Positions 8,935 to 15,459 of a DNA stretch of 64,000 nucleotides are shown in pieces. The notes beneath the pieces are model-generated. The model was not told the origin of the DNA, made no database searches, and worked only from the letters and a program-made list of their open reading frames with translations. This DNA is from Leeuwenhoekiella nanhaiensis (lineage in GTDB: Bacteria > Bacteroidota > Bacteroidia > Flavobacteriales > Flavobacteriaceae). The stretch covers positions 62,001 through 126,000 of the forward strand of contig NZ_KZ319287.1 of assembly GCF_002744755.1 (NCBI RefSeq). Reading direction: 5' to 3'. The position numbers and the translations under genes were made by a program. Each line of letters begins with the position of its first letter. The first letter of the stretch is position 1.

Positions 8935-9486
8935 CTATTTATCTGTTAAAAAATCTTTCAATTTATCCCAACGGGGATCTGTTTCCTTAGGCGTTTGAGT
9001 TTCAGTCTCATCTGCCTCTTTATTTTTTATACTTAATTCTTCAAGTTTATCGAGTATGTCTGATTCTAAGCTACCATCTTCAACACCGGGATGTACCCGC
9101 TTTAATGGCATTGCTAAAACTATGAGCTCATAAATGTATTGCGCGATGTTAACTTCATACTCACCGTGAGGCAAGATCAAAATATCATCGATCTCATCAT
9201 TGAACTCCTGACCAAACTTCACTACAAGCTTATATGTAGCTTCAATAGGATGATCATAAGGTTCATTTGTGAGGTCACAATTTACATTTACATAACCCTG
9301 AGCGTCAAAGTAAAACTCCATCAATGTGGTCTTTTTACTTAAAACTATCTTTAAATCTACGTCTATAGAATTAAAGTCGTCATACTCAAAATGCTCAAAG
9401 AACGTGTTATCAATCTTATATTGAAAATCGTGCTCCCCTTGTTTTAAACCAACAAACTGGATGGTATACGTTTTCAAATGCTTCAT
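8935..9486 (-). CDS. yceD: YceD / DUF177 family protein
   Basis: This 183-residue protein belongs to the YceD (DUF177) family encoded directly upstream of rpmF in most bacteria. Known members are linked to 23S rRNA processing or accumulation. The family pattern is present: a beta-rich N-terminal half, VNVNCDLTNEPYDHPI in the middle with one Cys where other members have a CxxC pair, then an acidic E/D-rich C-terminal half. It has its own promoter with a perfect -7 box (9531-9538) and is co-transcribed with rpmF. Confidence 0.85.
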   Translation of the reverse strand: MKHLKTYTIQFVGLKQGEHDFQYKIDNTFFEHFEYDDFNSIDVDLKIVLSKKTTLMEFYFDAQGYVNVNCDLTNEPYDHPIEATYKLVVKFGQEFNDEIDDILILPHGEYEVNIAQYIYELIVLAMPLKRVHPGVEDGSLESDILDKLEELSIKNKEADETETQTPKETDPRWDKLKDFLTDK

Positions 9487-9530
9487 TACCTTCTCTTTCC
9501 TTATTCAAATCTTTCCGCAAAAGGCGGGTG

Positions 9531-9538
9531 CAAAGATA
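9531..9538 (-). promoter_or_regulatory. -7 promoter box of yceD-rpmF
   Basis: The minus-strand sequence TATCTTTG matches TAnnTTTG exactly and lies 44 nt before the yceD start codon. Confidence 0.7.
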
Positions 9539-9556
9539 TAAATTTTTATTTAGCTG

Positions 9557-9574
9557 TTAATTAAGTGTGGATAA
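9557..9574 (-). promoter_or_regulatory. Shared upstream element, copy B (before yceD)
   Basis: On the minus strand this is TTATCCACACTTAATTAA, the counterpart of the block upstream of fabH. TTATCCACA is itself a perfect DnaA-box sequence. It sits about 18 nt upstream of the yceD -7 box. Confidence 0.45.
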
Positions 9575-9583
9575 ATTTTTTAT

Positions 9584-10660
9584 TTACCTTTCTTTCTTGC
9601 GTGAACGCCCGCCCGATTGCTTTTTACGAGGCTGCTTTTTGAGCACATTTTGGGTTAATTCTGCGTATTCTTCCCGCTTTTTGAAAATATCTAACGCCAT
9701 AAACACCGCTTCTTTAAAAGAGCCGGTATCTGCAACTCCTTTTCCGGCAATCTCAAAAGCGGTCCCATGATCTGGAGACGTACGTACTTTATTGAGCCCG
9801 GCAGTATAATTTACCCCTTTTCCAAAAGCCAGCGTTTTAAAGGGAACAAGACCCTGGTCGTGATAGGCAGCAATAATAGCATCAAAGTTTTTGTAATTAC
9901 CACTGCCAAAGAAACTATCTGCCGCATACGGTCCGTAAGTTATCTTCCCTTTTGATCGAAGTTCAGCCAGTGTAGGGATCAAAACCGTATCGTCTTCTTT
10001 GCCAATAACTCCGTTATCACCTACGTGGGGGTTAATTCCCAAAAACGCGATTTTAGGTTTTTCAACACCAAAATCCTGAACCAGACTATGGTGTATCGTT
10101 TCAAACTTCTTTCGAATGAGATCAGCAGTTATGGTAACAGACACATCACTTACCGGAACATGATCAGTAAGCAGACCTACTTTGAGCTCTTCAGTTACCA
10201 TAAACATAAGGCTATTGCCTTCCAACTCCTGATTTAAATAATCTGTATGTCCTGGGAACTTAAAATCTTCTGCCTGTATAGATGACTTATTAATAGGAGC
10301 CGTTACCAATGTATCGATATCCCCATTTTTTAAAGCTGCAACTGCTGCTTTAAGTGATTTAATAGCATAGGCACCTGCTTCAGGTTCTTCTTTCCCAAAA
10401 TGAATCATTGGGTTTTCACTCCAAACATTAACCACATTGATTTTACCTTCAATTGCTTGAGATGCGTGCTTAACTCCTTGAAAATTAATATCAAGTTCAA
10501 AGTGTTTGAGAATATAGCTTACTGTTTTTGCCGAAGCGAAAATAACAGGTGTACAAAAATCTAACATTAGGGGATCTGCAAAAGTTCGGAATACAATCTC
10601 ACCGCCAATTCCATTTAAATCCCCTATACTGATACCTAATTTTATACTTTGTTCTTTCAT
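9584..10660 (-). CDS. pdxA: 4-hydroxythreonine-4-phosphate dehydrogenase
   Basis: PdxA oxidises 4-phosphohydroxy-L-threonine in the DXP-dependent pyridoxal phosphate pathway. The three metal-binding histidine blocks are visible: FPGHTDYL, AAYHDQGL and TSPDHGTAF. The start MKEQSIKLGISIGDLNGIGG is typical of the Bacteroidetes proteins. At 358 residues it is about 30 longer than E. coli PdxA, the excess being a basic Lys/Arg/Ser-rich tail at the C-terminus. It is transcribed divergently from ribE across a 144-bp gap. Confidence 0.95.
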   Translation of the reverse strand: MKEQSIKLGISIGDLNGIGGEIVFRTFADPLMLDFCTPVIFASAKTVSYILKHFELDINFQGVKHASQAIEGKINVVNVWSENPMIHFGKEEPEAGAYAIKSLKAAVAALKNGDIDTLVTAPINKSSIQAEDFKFPGHTDYLNQELEGNSLMFMVTEELKVGLLTDHVPVSDVSVTITADLIRKKFETIHHSLVQDFGVEKPKIAFLGINPHVGDNGVIGKEDDTVLIPTLAELRSKGKITYGPYAADSFFGSGNYKNFDAIIAAYHDQGLVPFKTLAFGKGVNYTAGLNKVRTSPDHGTAFEIAGKGVADTGSFKEAVFMALDIFKKREEYAELTQNVLKKQPRKKQSGGRSRKKER

Positions 10661-10804
10661 AGTAAACCCTTTTTTGGTTTTCCTTTGTAATCAAATTGTA
10701 AAAGTAGTCAAGTAAACATCCACCTGACACATTCGCATTAATTTTATTTATACAGTCGTAAATTCAATACTACTAAATCCATTCAGTTTAAAAAAATAAT
10801 ACAA

Positions 10805-11395
10805 ATGTTTACCGGAATAATTGAGAACCTTGGGATTGTAAAGTCCTTAGTACGTGAAGAGGGAAATCTACACATTACTGTAGAAAGTCATCTAACACCA
10901 GAATTAAAGATTGACCAAAGCGTAGCTCACAATGGGGTATGCCTTACAGTTGTTGAACTAAATGGAGATTCCTATACTGTTACGGCGATTGATGAAACTC
11001 TAAAGAAAACCAATCTTAACCAACTTAAAGAAGGTGATTATGTAAATCTCGAACGTGCAATGATTTTAGGATCACGTTTAGATGGCCATATCGTTCAGGG
11101 CCATGTTGACCAGACAGCGACTTGCACTTCGATTGAAGAAGAAGAAGGGAGTTGGATTTTTACCTTTGAATATGACTCAAGTCTTCAAAATGTAACTATT
11201 GAAAAAGGATCAATAACCATCAATGGTGTAAGCCTGACAGTAGTAAACTCAAAGCTCAATCAATTCAGTGTAGCAATTATACCTTATACTTACAACCACA
11301 CTACATTTAAAACCTTTAAAAAAAGAACTGTAGTAAATCTTGAGTTTGATGTAATAGGCAAATACGTTAAGCGTCTGCTGGAGATTCGCTCTTAG
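10805..11395 (+). CDS. ribE: Riboflavin synthase, alpha subunit
   Basis: The enzyme dismutates two molecules of 6,7-dimethyl-8-ribityllumazine to riboflavin. The 196-residue protein begins with the diagnostic MFTGIIE and contains the two tandem lumazine-binding repeats: VAHNGVCLTVVEL in the first and ITINGVSLTVVNS in the second. The linker GHIVQGHVDQTA is also conserved. It stands alone from other rib genes, and I see no FMN riboswitch in its short 5' region. Its last 29 bp overlap the 3' end of a convergent small gene. Confidence 0.96.
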   Translation: MFTGIIENLGIVKSLVREEGNLHITVESHLTPELKIDQSVAHNGVCLTVVELNGDSYTVTAIDETLKKTNLNQLKEGDYVNLERAMILGSRLDGHIVQGHVDQTATCTSIEEEEGSWIFTFEYDSSLQNVTIEKGSITINGVSLTVVNSKLNQFSVAIIPYTYNHTTFKTFKKRTVVNLEFDVIGKYVKRLLEIRS

Positions 11396-11594
11396 AATTT
11401 TCAAGGTGTCCTAGAAAACAAACACCCAGAACAAGACCGATAGGAATCAAATAAGCAACGTAATCATCAATTGGAAGTGGAAGACCTACTGGTGGACTAT
11501 CATCTTTGGTAGGTTGTGGGGGCTCCTTTTGAGCAAAAGCCGCACTAACATATAAAAATGCGAATAGCAGAAATAGGATAATTCTGATTTTCAT
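11367..11594 (-). CDS. Small membrane protein with signal peptide, unknown function
   Basis: This 75-residue protein has a strong N-terminal signal sequence (MKIRIILFLLFAFLYVSAAFA, cleavage expected after AFA), a short Pro-rich stretch with PPQPTKDDSPPVGLPLP, a hydrophobic segment (YLIPIGLVLGVCFLG) and a polar tail. Small proteins of this layout are common in Flavobacteriaceae, and I know no function for them. It overlaps the 3' end of ribE by 29 bp on the opposite strand, so the two mRNAs are antisense at their ends. The signal peptide supports a real gene. Confidence 0.7.
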   Translation of the reverse strand: MKIRIILFLLFAFLYVSAAFAQKEPPQPTKDDSPPVGLPLPIDDYVAYLIPIGLVLGVCFLGHLENSKSESPADA

Positions 11595-11943
11595 AGCTAA
11601 TTGACGTGGGACTTCTAGTTAACTCGCGACGAAAATACTAAAAGTTATCAACTTTTGCGGCATATTTAGCGCATATAATCGAATAAATATTATTCTTTGA
11701 AGATATTTTTATCGGAAATATTTTATCCTAATCGAATGATCCACTCGTAATTAGCTGTATTTACAAGGCATTCGAAATATACAATGTAGCTTAATTCTTA
11801 CTGTGTTAATAATTTTACTAAAAGATGCTAGCAGCAAAAAGCTTACAGAAAGTATGTTATTTGCTTCATTTAATTAAAATAGATTACTTTAAAATAAACG
11901 ACAGGAAAAATCTAATTACGGCATAAACAACACCTCTAGAATA
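11595..11943. other. AT-rich intergenic stretch, no gene seen
   Basis: I find no credible ORF here. Near the right-hand gene start there is an inverted repeat, AAAAGTT/AACTTTT with a 3-nt loop (11640-11656), which could be an operator for the small membrane-protein gene. The rest is low-complexity AT-rich sequence up to the tRNA terminator. Confidence 0.5.
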
Positions 11944-11980
11944 AAAAAACCCCTACAAACGTACTGTTTATAGGGGTTTA
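11944..11980 (-). terminator. Terminator of the CAU tRNA transcript
   Basis: AAACCCCTACAAAC and GTTTATAGGGGTTT form a 14-bp stem. Its one plus-strand mismatch is a G-U pair on the minus strand, and the minus strand continues into a T-run. It lies 14 nt past the tRNA 3' end. Confidence 0.9.
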
Positions 11981-11993
11981 CAAGGACTTTATG

Positions 11994-12067
11994 TGGTCCC
12001 ACCTGGGCTCGAACCAGGGACCACCTGATTATGAGTCAGGTGCTCTAACCAACTGAGCTATAGGACC
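11994..12067 (-). tRNA. tRNA with CAU anticodon, probably tRNA-Ile2
   Basis: A full cloverleaf of 74 nt reads on the minus strand: acceptor GGTCCTA/TGGGACC, D-arm AGCTCAGTTGGTTAGAGC, anticodon loop CTCATAA and T-arm GGTTCGAGCCC. The CCA end is not encoded. The anticodon CAU fits either elongator Met or Ile2, which is modified to lysidine by TilS. The acceptor stem has C4-G69 and C5-G68, the pairs reported as TilS-positive determinants in E. coli, so I favour Ile2. Initiator Met is excluded because the first pair is G-C. Confidence 0.9.
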
Positions 12068-12154
12068 AGCTTTTAAGGTGTATTACATCTTAAAGCGGGC
12101 GCAAAAATAGTATTAATTTTCATTTAGCGCAAGGTTTTCATTTTTCTTCTGTTC

Positions 12155-12556
12155 CTATTCCCGGTCCTGACACAACTCAACCAAAACCCCTTTGGTGCTT
12201 TTGGGATGTAAAAACGCAACCCATTTATGGTCTGCCCCGGCTTTAGGCTCTTCATTAATCAGCTCAAATCCTTCAACTTTCAGACGTTTTAACTCAGCTT
12301 TGATATCTGTAACCGCATAGGCAATATGATGAATCCCTTCTCCCCGCTTCTCAATGAATTTAGCTATAGCACTATCAGCATTTGTTGCTTCTAATAATTC
12401 TATTTTGCTTTCACCCATTTTAAAAAAAGAAGTGTTTACCCCTTCCGAATCAACGCTTTCTGTTTTGTAAGGAGGAATCCCAAATAACGTTTCATAAAGG
12501 CTATTAGCCTCATCCAGGTTTTTAACTGCGATTCCTATATGTTCTATCTTATTCAT
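12155..12556 (-). CDS. mce: Methylmalonyl-CoA epimerase
   Basis: This 133-residue protein of the glyoxalase (VOC) fold interconverts (R)- and (S)-methylmalonyl-CoA, feeding propionyl-CoA carbon to or from succinyl-CoA. The start NKIEHIGIAVKNLDEAN supplies the first metal His, and GEGIHHIAYAVTDI and GVLVELCQ supply the second half-site. Length and motifs match the family. No mutase genes are adjacent. An upstream -7 box is not evident. Confidence 0.92.
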   Translation of the reverse strand: MNKIEHIGIAVKNLDEANSLYETLFGIPPYKTESVDSEGVNTSFFKMGESKIELLEATNADSAIAKFIEKRGEGIHHIAYAVTDIKAELKRLKVEGFELINEEPKAGADHKWVAFLHPKSTKGVLVELCQDRE

Positions 12557-12720
12557 ATTTCAAATCAGGATTTTGTAGGTCACCTCAACAGATTTTTGAT
12601 TGATGAAGAAATTAGATGATAACACATCAAATCCCCCAAACAAAATGAAAATGATCTCAGGGTAAACTGTGCCAGAATTAATCTCGATTATAGAGTAAAG
12701 GTAATGCAAATTTATTGACG

Positions 12721-12728
12721 TATTTTTG
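12721..12728 (+). promoter_or_regulatory. -7 promoter box of rbfA (leaderless arrangement)
   Basis: TATTTTTG matches TAnnTTTG exactly and ends 4 nt before the ATG at 12733. Transcription would start at or within about one base of the start codon. Confidence 0.65.
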
Positions 12729-12732
12729 CACC

Positions 12733-13125
12733 ATGGAAACGAACAGACAGAAGAAAGTAGCCGGTGTTTTGCAGCGCGATCTGGTTGATGTGATTCAAAA
12801 AGCGTTAATGCAGGCCGGTGTTAAAAATATTATTGTATCGGTAAGTAAGGTAAACGTAACCACCGATTTATCTCAGGCTAAAGTCTACATCAGTATATTT
12901 CCGCACGCTAAGGCAGACGAGATTCTTAAAGAAGTTAAAGCGGTAAAGCCTTTTATCAAGCACGAAATTGCACAGCGTACGCGTCATCAATTGCGTCGTA
13001 TGCCCGAGCTTCAGTTTTATGTTGATGATTCTTTGGAGTACATTGATGGTATAGACAAATCCCTAAAAGGCACCGAAGATCCTATAGAAAATCCCGATTT
13101 GCTACCTCGTCGCAAAAAATCGTAA
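12733..13125 (+). CDS. rbfA: Ribosome-binding factor A
   Basis: RbfA binds the 30S subunit during 16S rRNA 5' maturation and cold adaptation. The 130-residue protein shows METNRQKKVAGVLQRDL, a KH-like core (VSKVNVTTDLSQAKVYISIF) and the conserved RHQLRRMPELQFYVDDS. I start it at the ATG at 12733. An upstream in-frame start at 12715 would lie inside the promoter. The -7 box 4 nt upstream implies a leaderless mRNA. The permease gene follows 7 nt later, so the two form an operon. Confidence 0.95.
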   Translation: METNRQKKVAGVLQRDLVDVIQKALMQAGVKNIIVSVSKVNVTTDLSQAKVYISIFPHAKADEILKEVKAVKPFIKHEIAQRTRHQLRRMPELQFYVDDSLEYIDGIDKSLKGTEDPIENPDLLPRRKKS

Positions 13126-13132
13126 ACCGGTC

Positions 13133-14335
13133 TTGAAATTTTCAGTATTTATCGCAAAACGTTACCTGTTTACTAAAAGCAGCAACAATGCTATAAATAT
13201 CATCACCCTCATTTCTGCTTTAAGTATTGTGGCCGGCTCGGCTGCTCTGTTTATTGTGCTTTCGGGGTTTTCAGGGCTGAAGGATTTCAGCCTTTCGTTT
13301 TCTTCACTATTCGACCCGGATATAAAGGTGATTCCCGCGCAGGGAAAAGCCATCACTTTTGATAATGATACTGCCGAAGCTTTACAAAACATAGAAGATG
13401 TAGCTTATTACACCAAGATCATCGAAGAACGTGCTTTTCTTGAATTTAGGGGGAAAAATCACATCGCCTACATTAAAGGGGTAGATGAAAATTACCTAAA
13501 GGTCAACCCTATTGATAGCACTTTACTCTACGGAAGCTGGTTAGCTCAGGACGAGCCGGTAGCTGTTATTGGTTTCGGTATTTCGAGAATTCTCTCTCTG
13601 GGCGTCAACAATTACAATGATTTGCTGCGCGTGATGGTCCCCAAGCCGGGAAGCGGCCAGATTACCGACCCGTTGCAGGCCTTTAACAGTTCGCAGCTCG
13701 TGGTTTCTGATATTTTTCAGGTGAATGAAGAACTTGACCAGAAGTATATTTTTGTGAACTTCAACTACGCACAACAGCTGCTCAAGTATGCAGATACTAC
13801 GTTAAGCGCGCTTGAAGTGCGTCTTAAGCCGGAAGCAGATCCTATAAGTGCACAGGAAGAAATACAAAGGCTTTTTGGTGATCAGGCCGAGGTTAAAACC
13901 CGCTTTCAGCTGAATGATAAGCTCTATAAAATGCTTAATGCCGAAAACCTGGCAGTTTATCTCATTTTTACTTTAGTCTTGATCATTGCGTTATTTAATC
14001 TTGTAGGAAGCATCATCATGATCATTATAGACAAGAAATCTAATATCAAGACCATGCACAGTATGGGAGCTTCGCTGAAAGAAATCAAGAAAATCTTCTT
14101 CCTTCAGGGAGCGATGATGACCGTCTTTGGAGGTCTATTGGGTCTGATTATAGGCACTCTAGTTGTTGGGGCGCAATTGCTCTTTGAACTCAAAATGATT
14201 ACCCCCACACTGCCCTATCCTATGCAGTTTACGATTATGAATTTCGTAGCGGTATTTTTGACCATAAGTATTTTGGGAGTTTTAGCATCCTACCTGGCAT
14301 CTTCGTCAATAAGACCGAAGTTGCTGGAAGACTAA
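13133..14335 (+). CDS. ABC transporter permease, LolC/LolE (FtsX-like) family
   Basis: The 400-residue protein has an N-terminal membrane segment (residues about 20-45), a large periplasmic MacB-like domain, and three C-terminal membrane helices around 275-300, 320-350 and 370-392. This is the topology of LolC/E, which release lipoproteins from the inner membrane. The N-terminus KFSVFIAKRYLFTKSSNNAI is the family hallmark. It starts with TTG, the only start that keeps that N-terminus. It follows rbfA by 7 nt, and its last 4 nt overlap the convergent dusB stop. Confidence 0.88.
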   Translation: MKFSVFIAKRYLFTKSSNNAINIITLISALSIVAGSAALFIVLSGFSGLKDFSLSFSSLFDPDIKVIPAQGKAITFDNDTAEALQNIEDVAYYTKIIEERAFLEFRGKNHIAYIKGVDENYLKVNPIDSTLLYGSWLAQDEPVAVIGFGISRILSLGVNNYNDLLRVMVPKPGSGQITDPLQAFNSSQLVVSDIFQVNEELDQKYIFVNFNYAQQLLKYADTTLSALEVRLKPEADPISAQEEIQRLFGDQAEVKTRFQLNDKLYKMLNAENLAVYLIFTLVLIIALFNLVGSIIMIIIDKKSNIKTMHSMGASLKEIKKIFFLQGAMMTVFGGLLGLIIGTLVVGAQLLFELKMITPTLPYPMQFTIMNFVAVFLTISILGVLASYLASSSIRPKLLED

Positions 14336-15339
14336 ATCATTGCCTGTGTGGCAAAGTCGAAATCTGCAAAGCGCTCCTCCACCTCATCAAAGGCAGCGAA
14401 AACATCTGCTGCATCATCACTGGTTACCATTTTCATGCGATAAGGCTTAAAGTCTGGAATACCCTTGAAATAGTTAGTATAATGCCTACGGGTTTCAAAC
14501 ACTCCAAGCTTCTCGCCTTTCCAGTCTATAGACATCTGCAGGTGTCTGCGCGCGGCTTCAATACGCTCCTGCATTGTAGGTGGTGCCATATGCTCACCGA
14601 TCTTAAAAAAGTGCTTCACCTCTCTAAAAAACCAGGGATAGCCGATACTCGCCCGGCCGATCATCGCACCGTCAAGTCCGTACTCATCGCGCATGGCTAC
14701 AGCACGCTCGGGTGTGTCTACATCGCCATTGCCGAAAACAGGAATATGCATCCGTGGATTGTTCTTTACTTCGGCAATAGGACGCCAATCAGCACTGCCT
14801 TTATACATCTGGGCGCGGGTTCTTCCGTGAATGGAAATCGCCTTACAGCCCACATCCTGCAAACGTTCTGCGACCTCAACAATCTTAATGGAATCGTGAT
14901 CCCAACCCAAGCGGGTTTTTACGGTAATGGGCAGGTTAGTGTGCTTCACCATCGCTTCGGTGAGCGAAACCATCAAATCTATATCTTTTAAAATACCGGC
15001 TCCGGCGCCTTTAGAAACCACTTTTTTCACCGGACAGCCAAAGTTAATGTCAATAATATCGGGCTTTGAAGCTTCAACAATTTCCACACTTTGCAACATA
15101 GATTCCAGATTTGCGCCAAAAATCTGAATACCTACAGGACGTTCCTTTTCGTAGATATCTAGCTTCATCACGCTCTTTGCAGCATCACGTATAAGGCCTT
15201 CGCTCGAGATAAACTCGGTAAACACCACATCTGCACCCTGCTCTTTGCACAATGCGCGAAAAGGTGGATCACTCACATCTTCCATAGGTGCTAAAAGCAA
15301 CGGGAAGTCTCCTACATCTATATCTCCTATTTTCGCCAA
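14332..15339 (-). CDS. dusB: tRNA-dihydrouridine synthase
   Basis: The flavoenzyme reduces specific uridines in tRNA D-loops. The 335-residue sequence shows the TIM-barrel start PLLLAPMEDVSDPPFRALC, the catalytic Cys in NFGCPVKKV, the substrate-binding ITVKTRLGW, SIHGRTRAQMYKG, and the FMN-phosphate block GNGDV...GAMIGRA. A perfect -7 box (TAATTTTG on the minus strand at 15404-15411) lies upstream. The DusB assignment among Dus paralogues is by overall resemblance. Confidence 0.93.
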   Translation of the reverse strand: MAKIGDIDVGDFPLLLAPMEDVSDPPFRALCKEQGADVVFTEFISSEGLIRDAAKSVMKLDIYEKERPVGIQIFGANLESMLQSVEIVEASKPDIIDINFGCPVKKVVSKGAGAGILKDIDLMVSLTEAMVKHTNLPITVKTRLGWDHDSIKIVEVAERLQDVGCKAISIHGRTRAQMYKGSADWRPIAEVKNNPRMHIPVFGNGDVDTPERAVAMRDEYGLDGAMIGRASIGYPWFFREVKHFFKIGEHMAPPTMQERIEAARRHLQMSIDWKGEKLGVFETRRHYTNYFKGIPDFKPYRMKMVTSDDAADVFAAFDEVEERFADFDFATQAMI

Positions 15340-15403
15340 ATCTTTGAATTTTAGGTCAATACCGCTGAAAAACTCTAAACGCTATCGGATCTCGATTATC
15401 GCG

Positions 15404-15411
15404 CAAAATTA
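15404..15411 (-). promoter_or_regulatory. -7 promoter box of dusB
   Basis: The minus-strand sequence TAATTTTG is an exact TAnnTTTG match, 64 nt before the dusB start codon. Confidence 0.6.
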
Positions 15412-15459
15412 AGCAATGTTTAGTAAAGTATAGCAGAACTGAAGTTGGCAGTAAGAAAT

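Noticed and set aside
10661-10804. FMN riboswitch upstream of ribE
   Set aside because: The gap is only 144 bp, AT-rich, and lacks the conserved RFN-element blocks.
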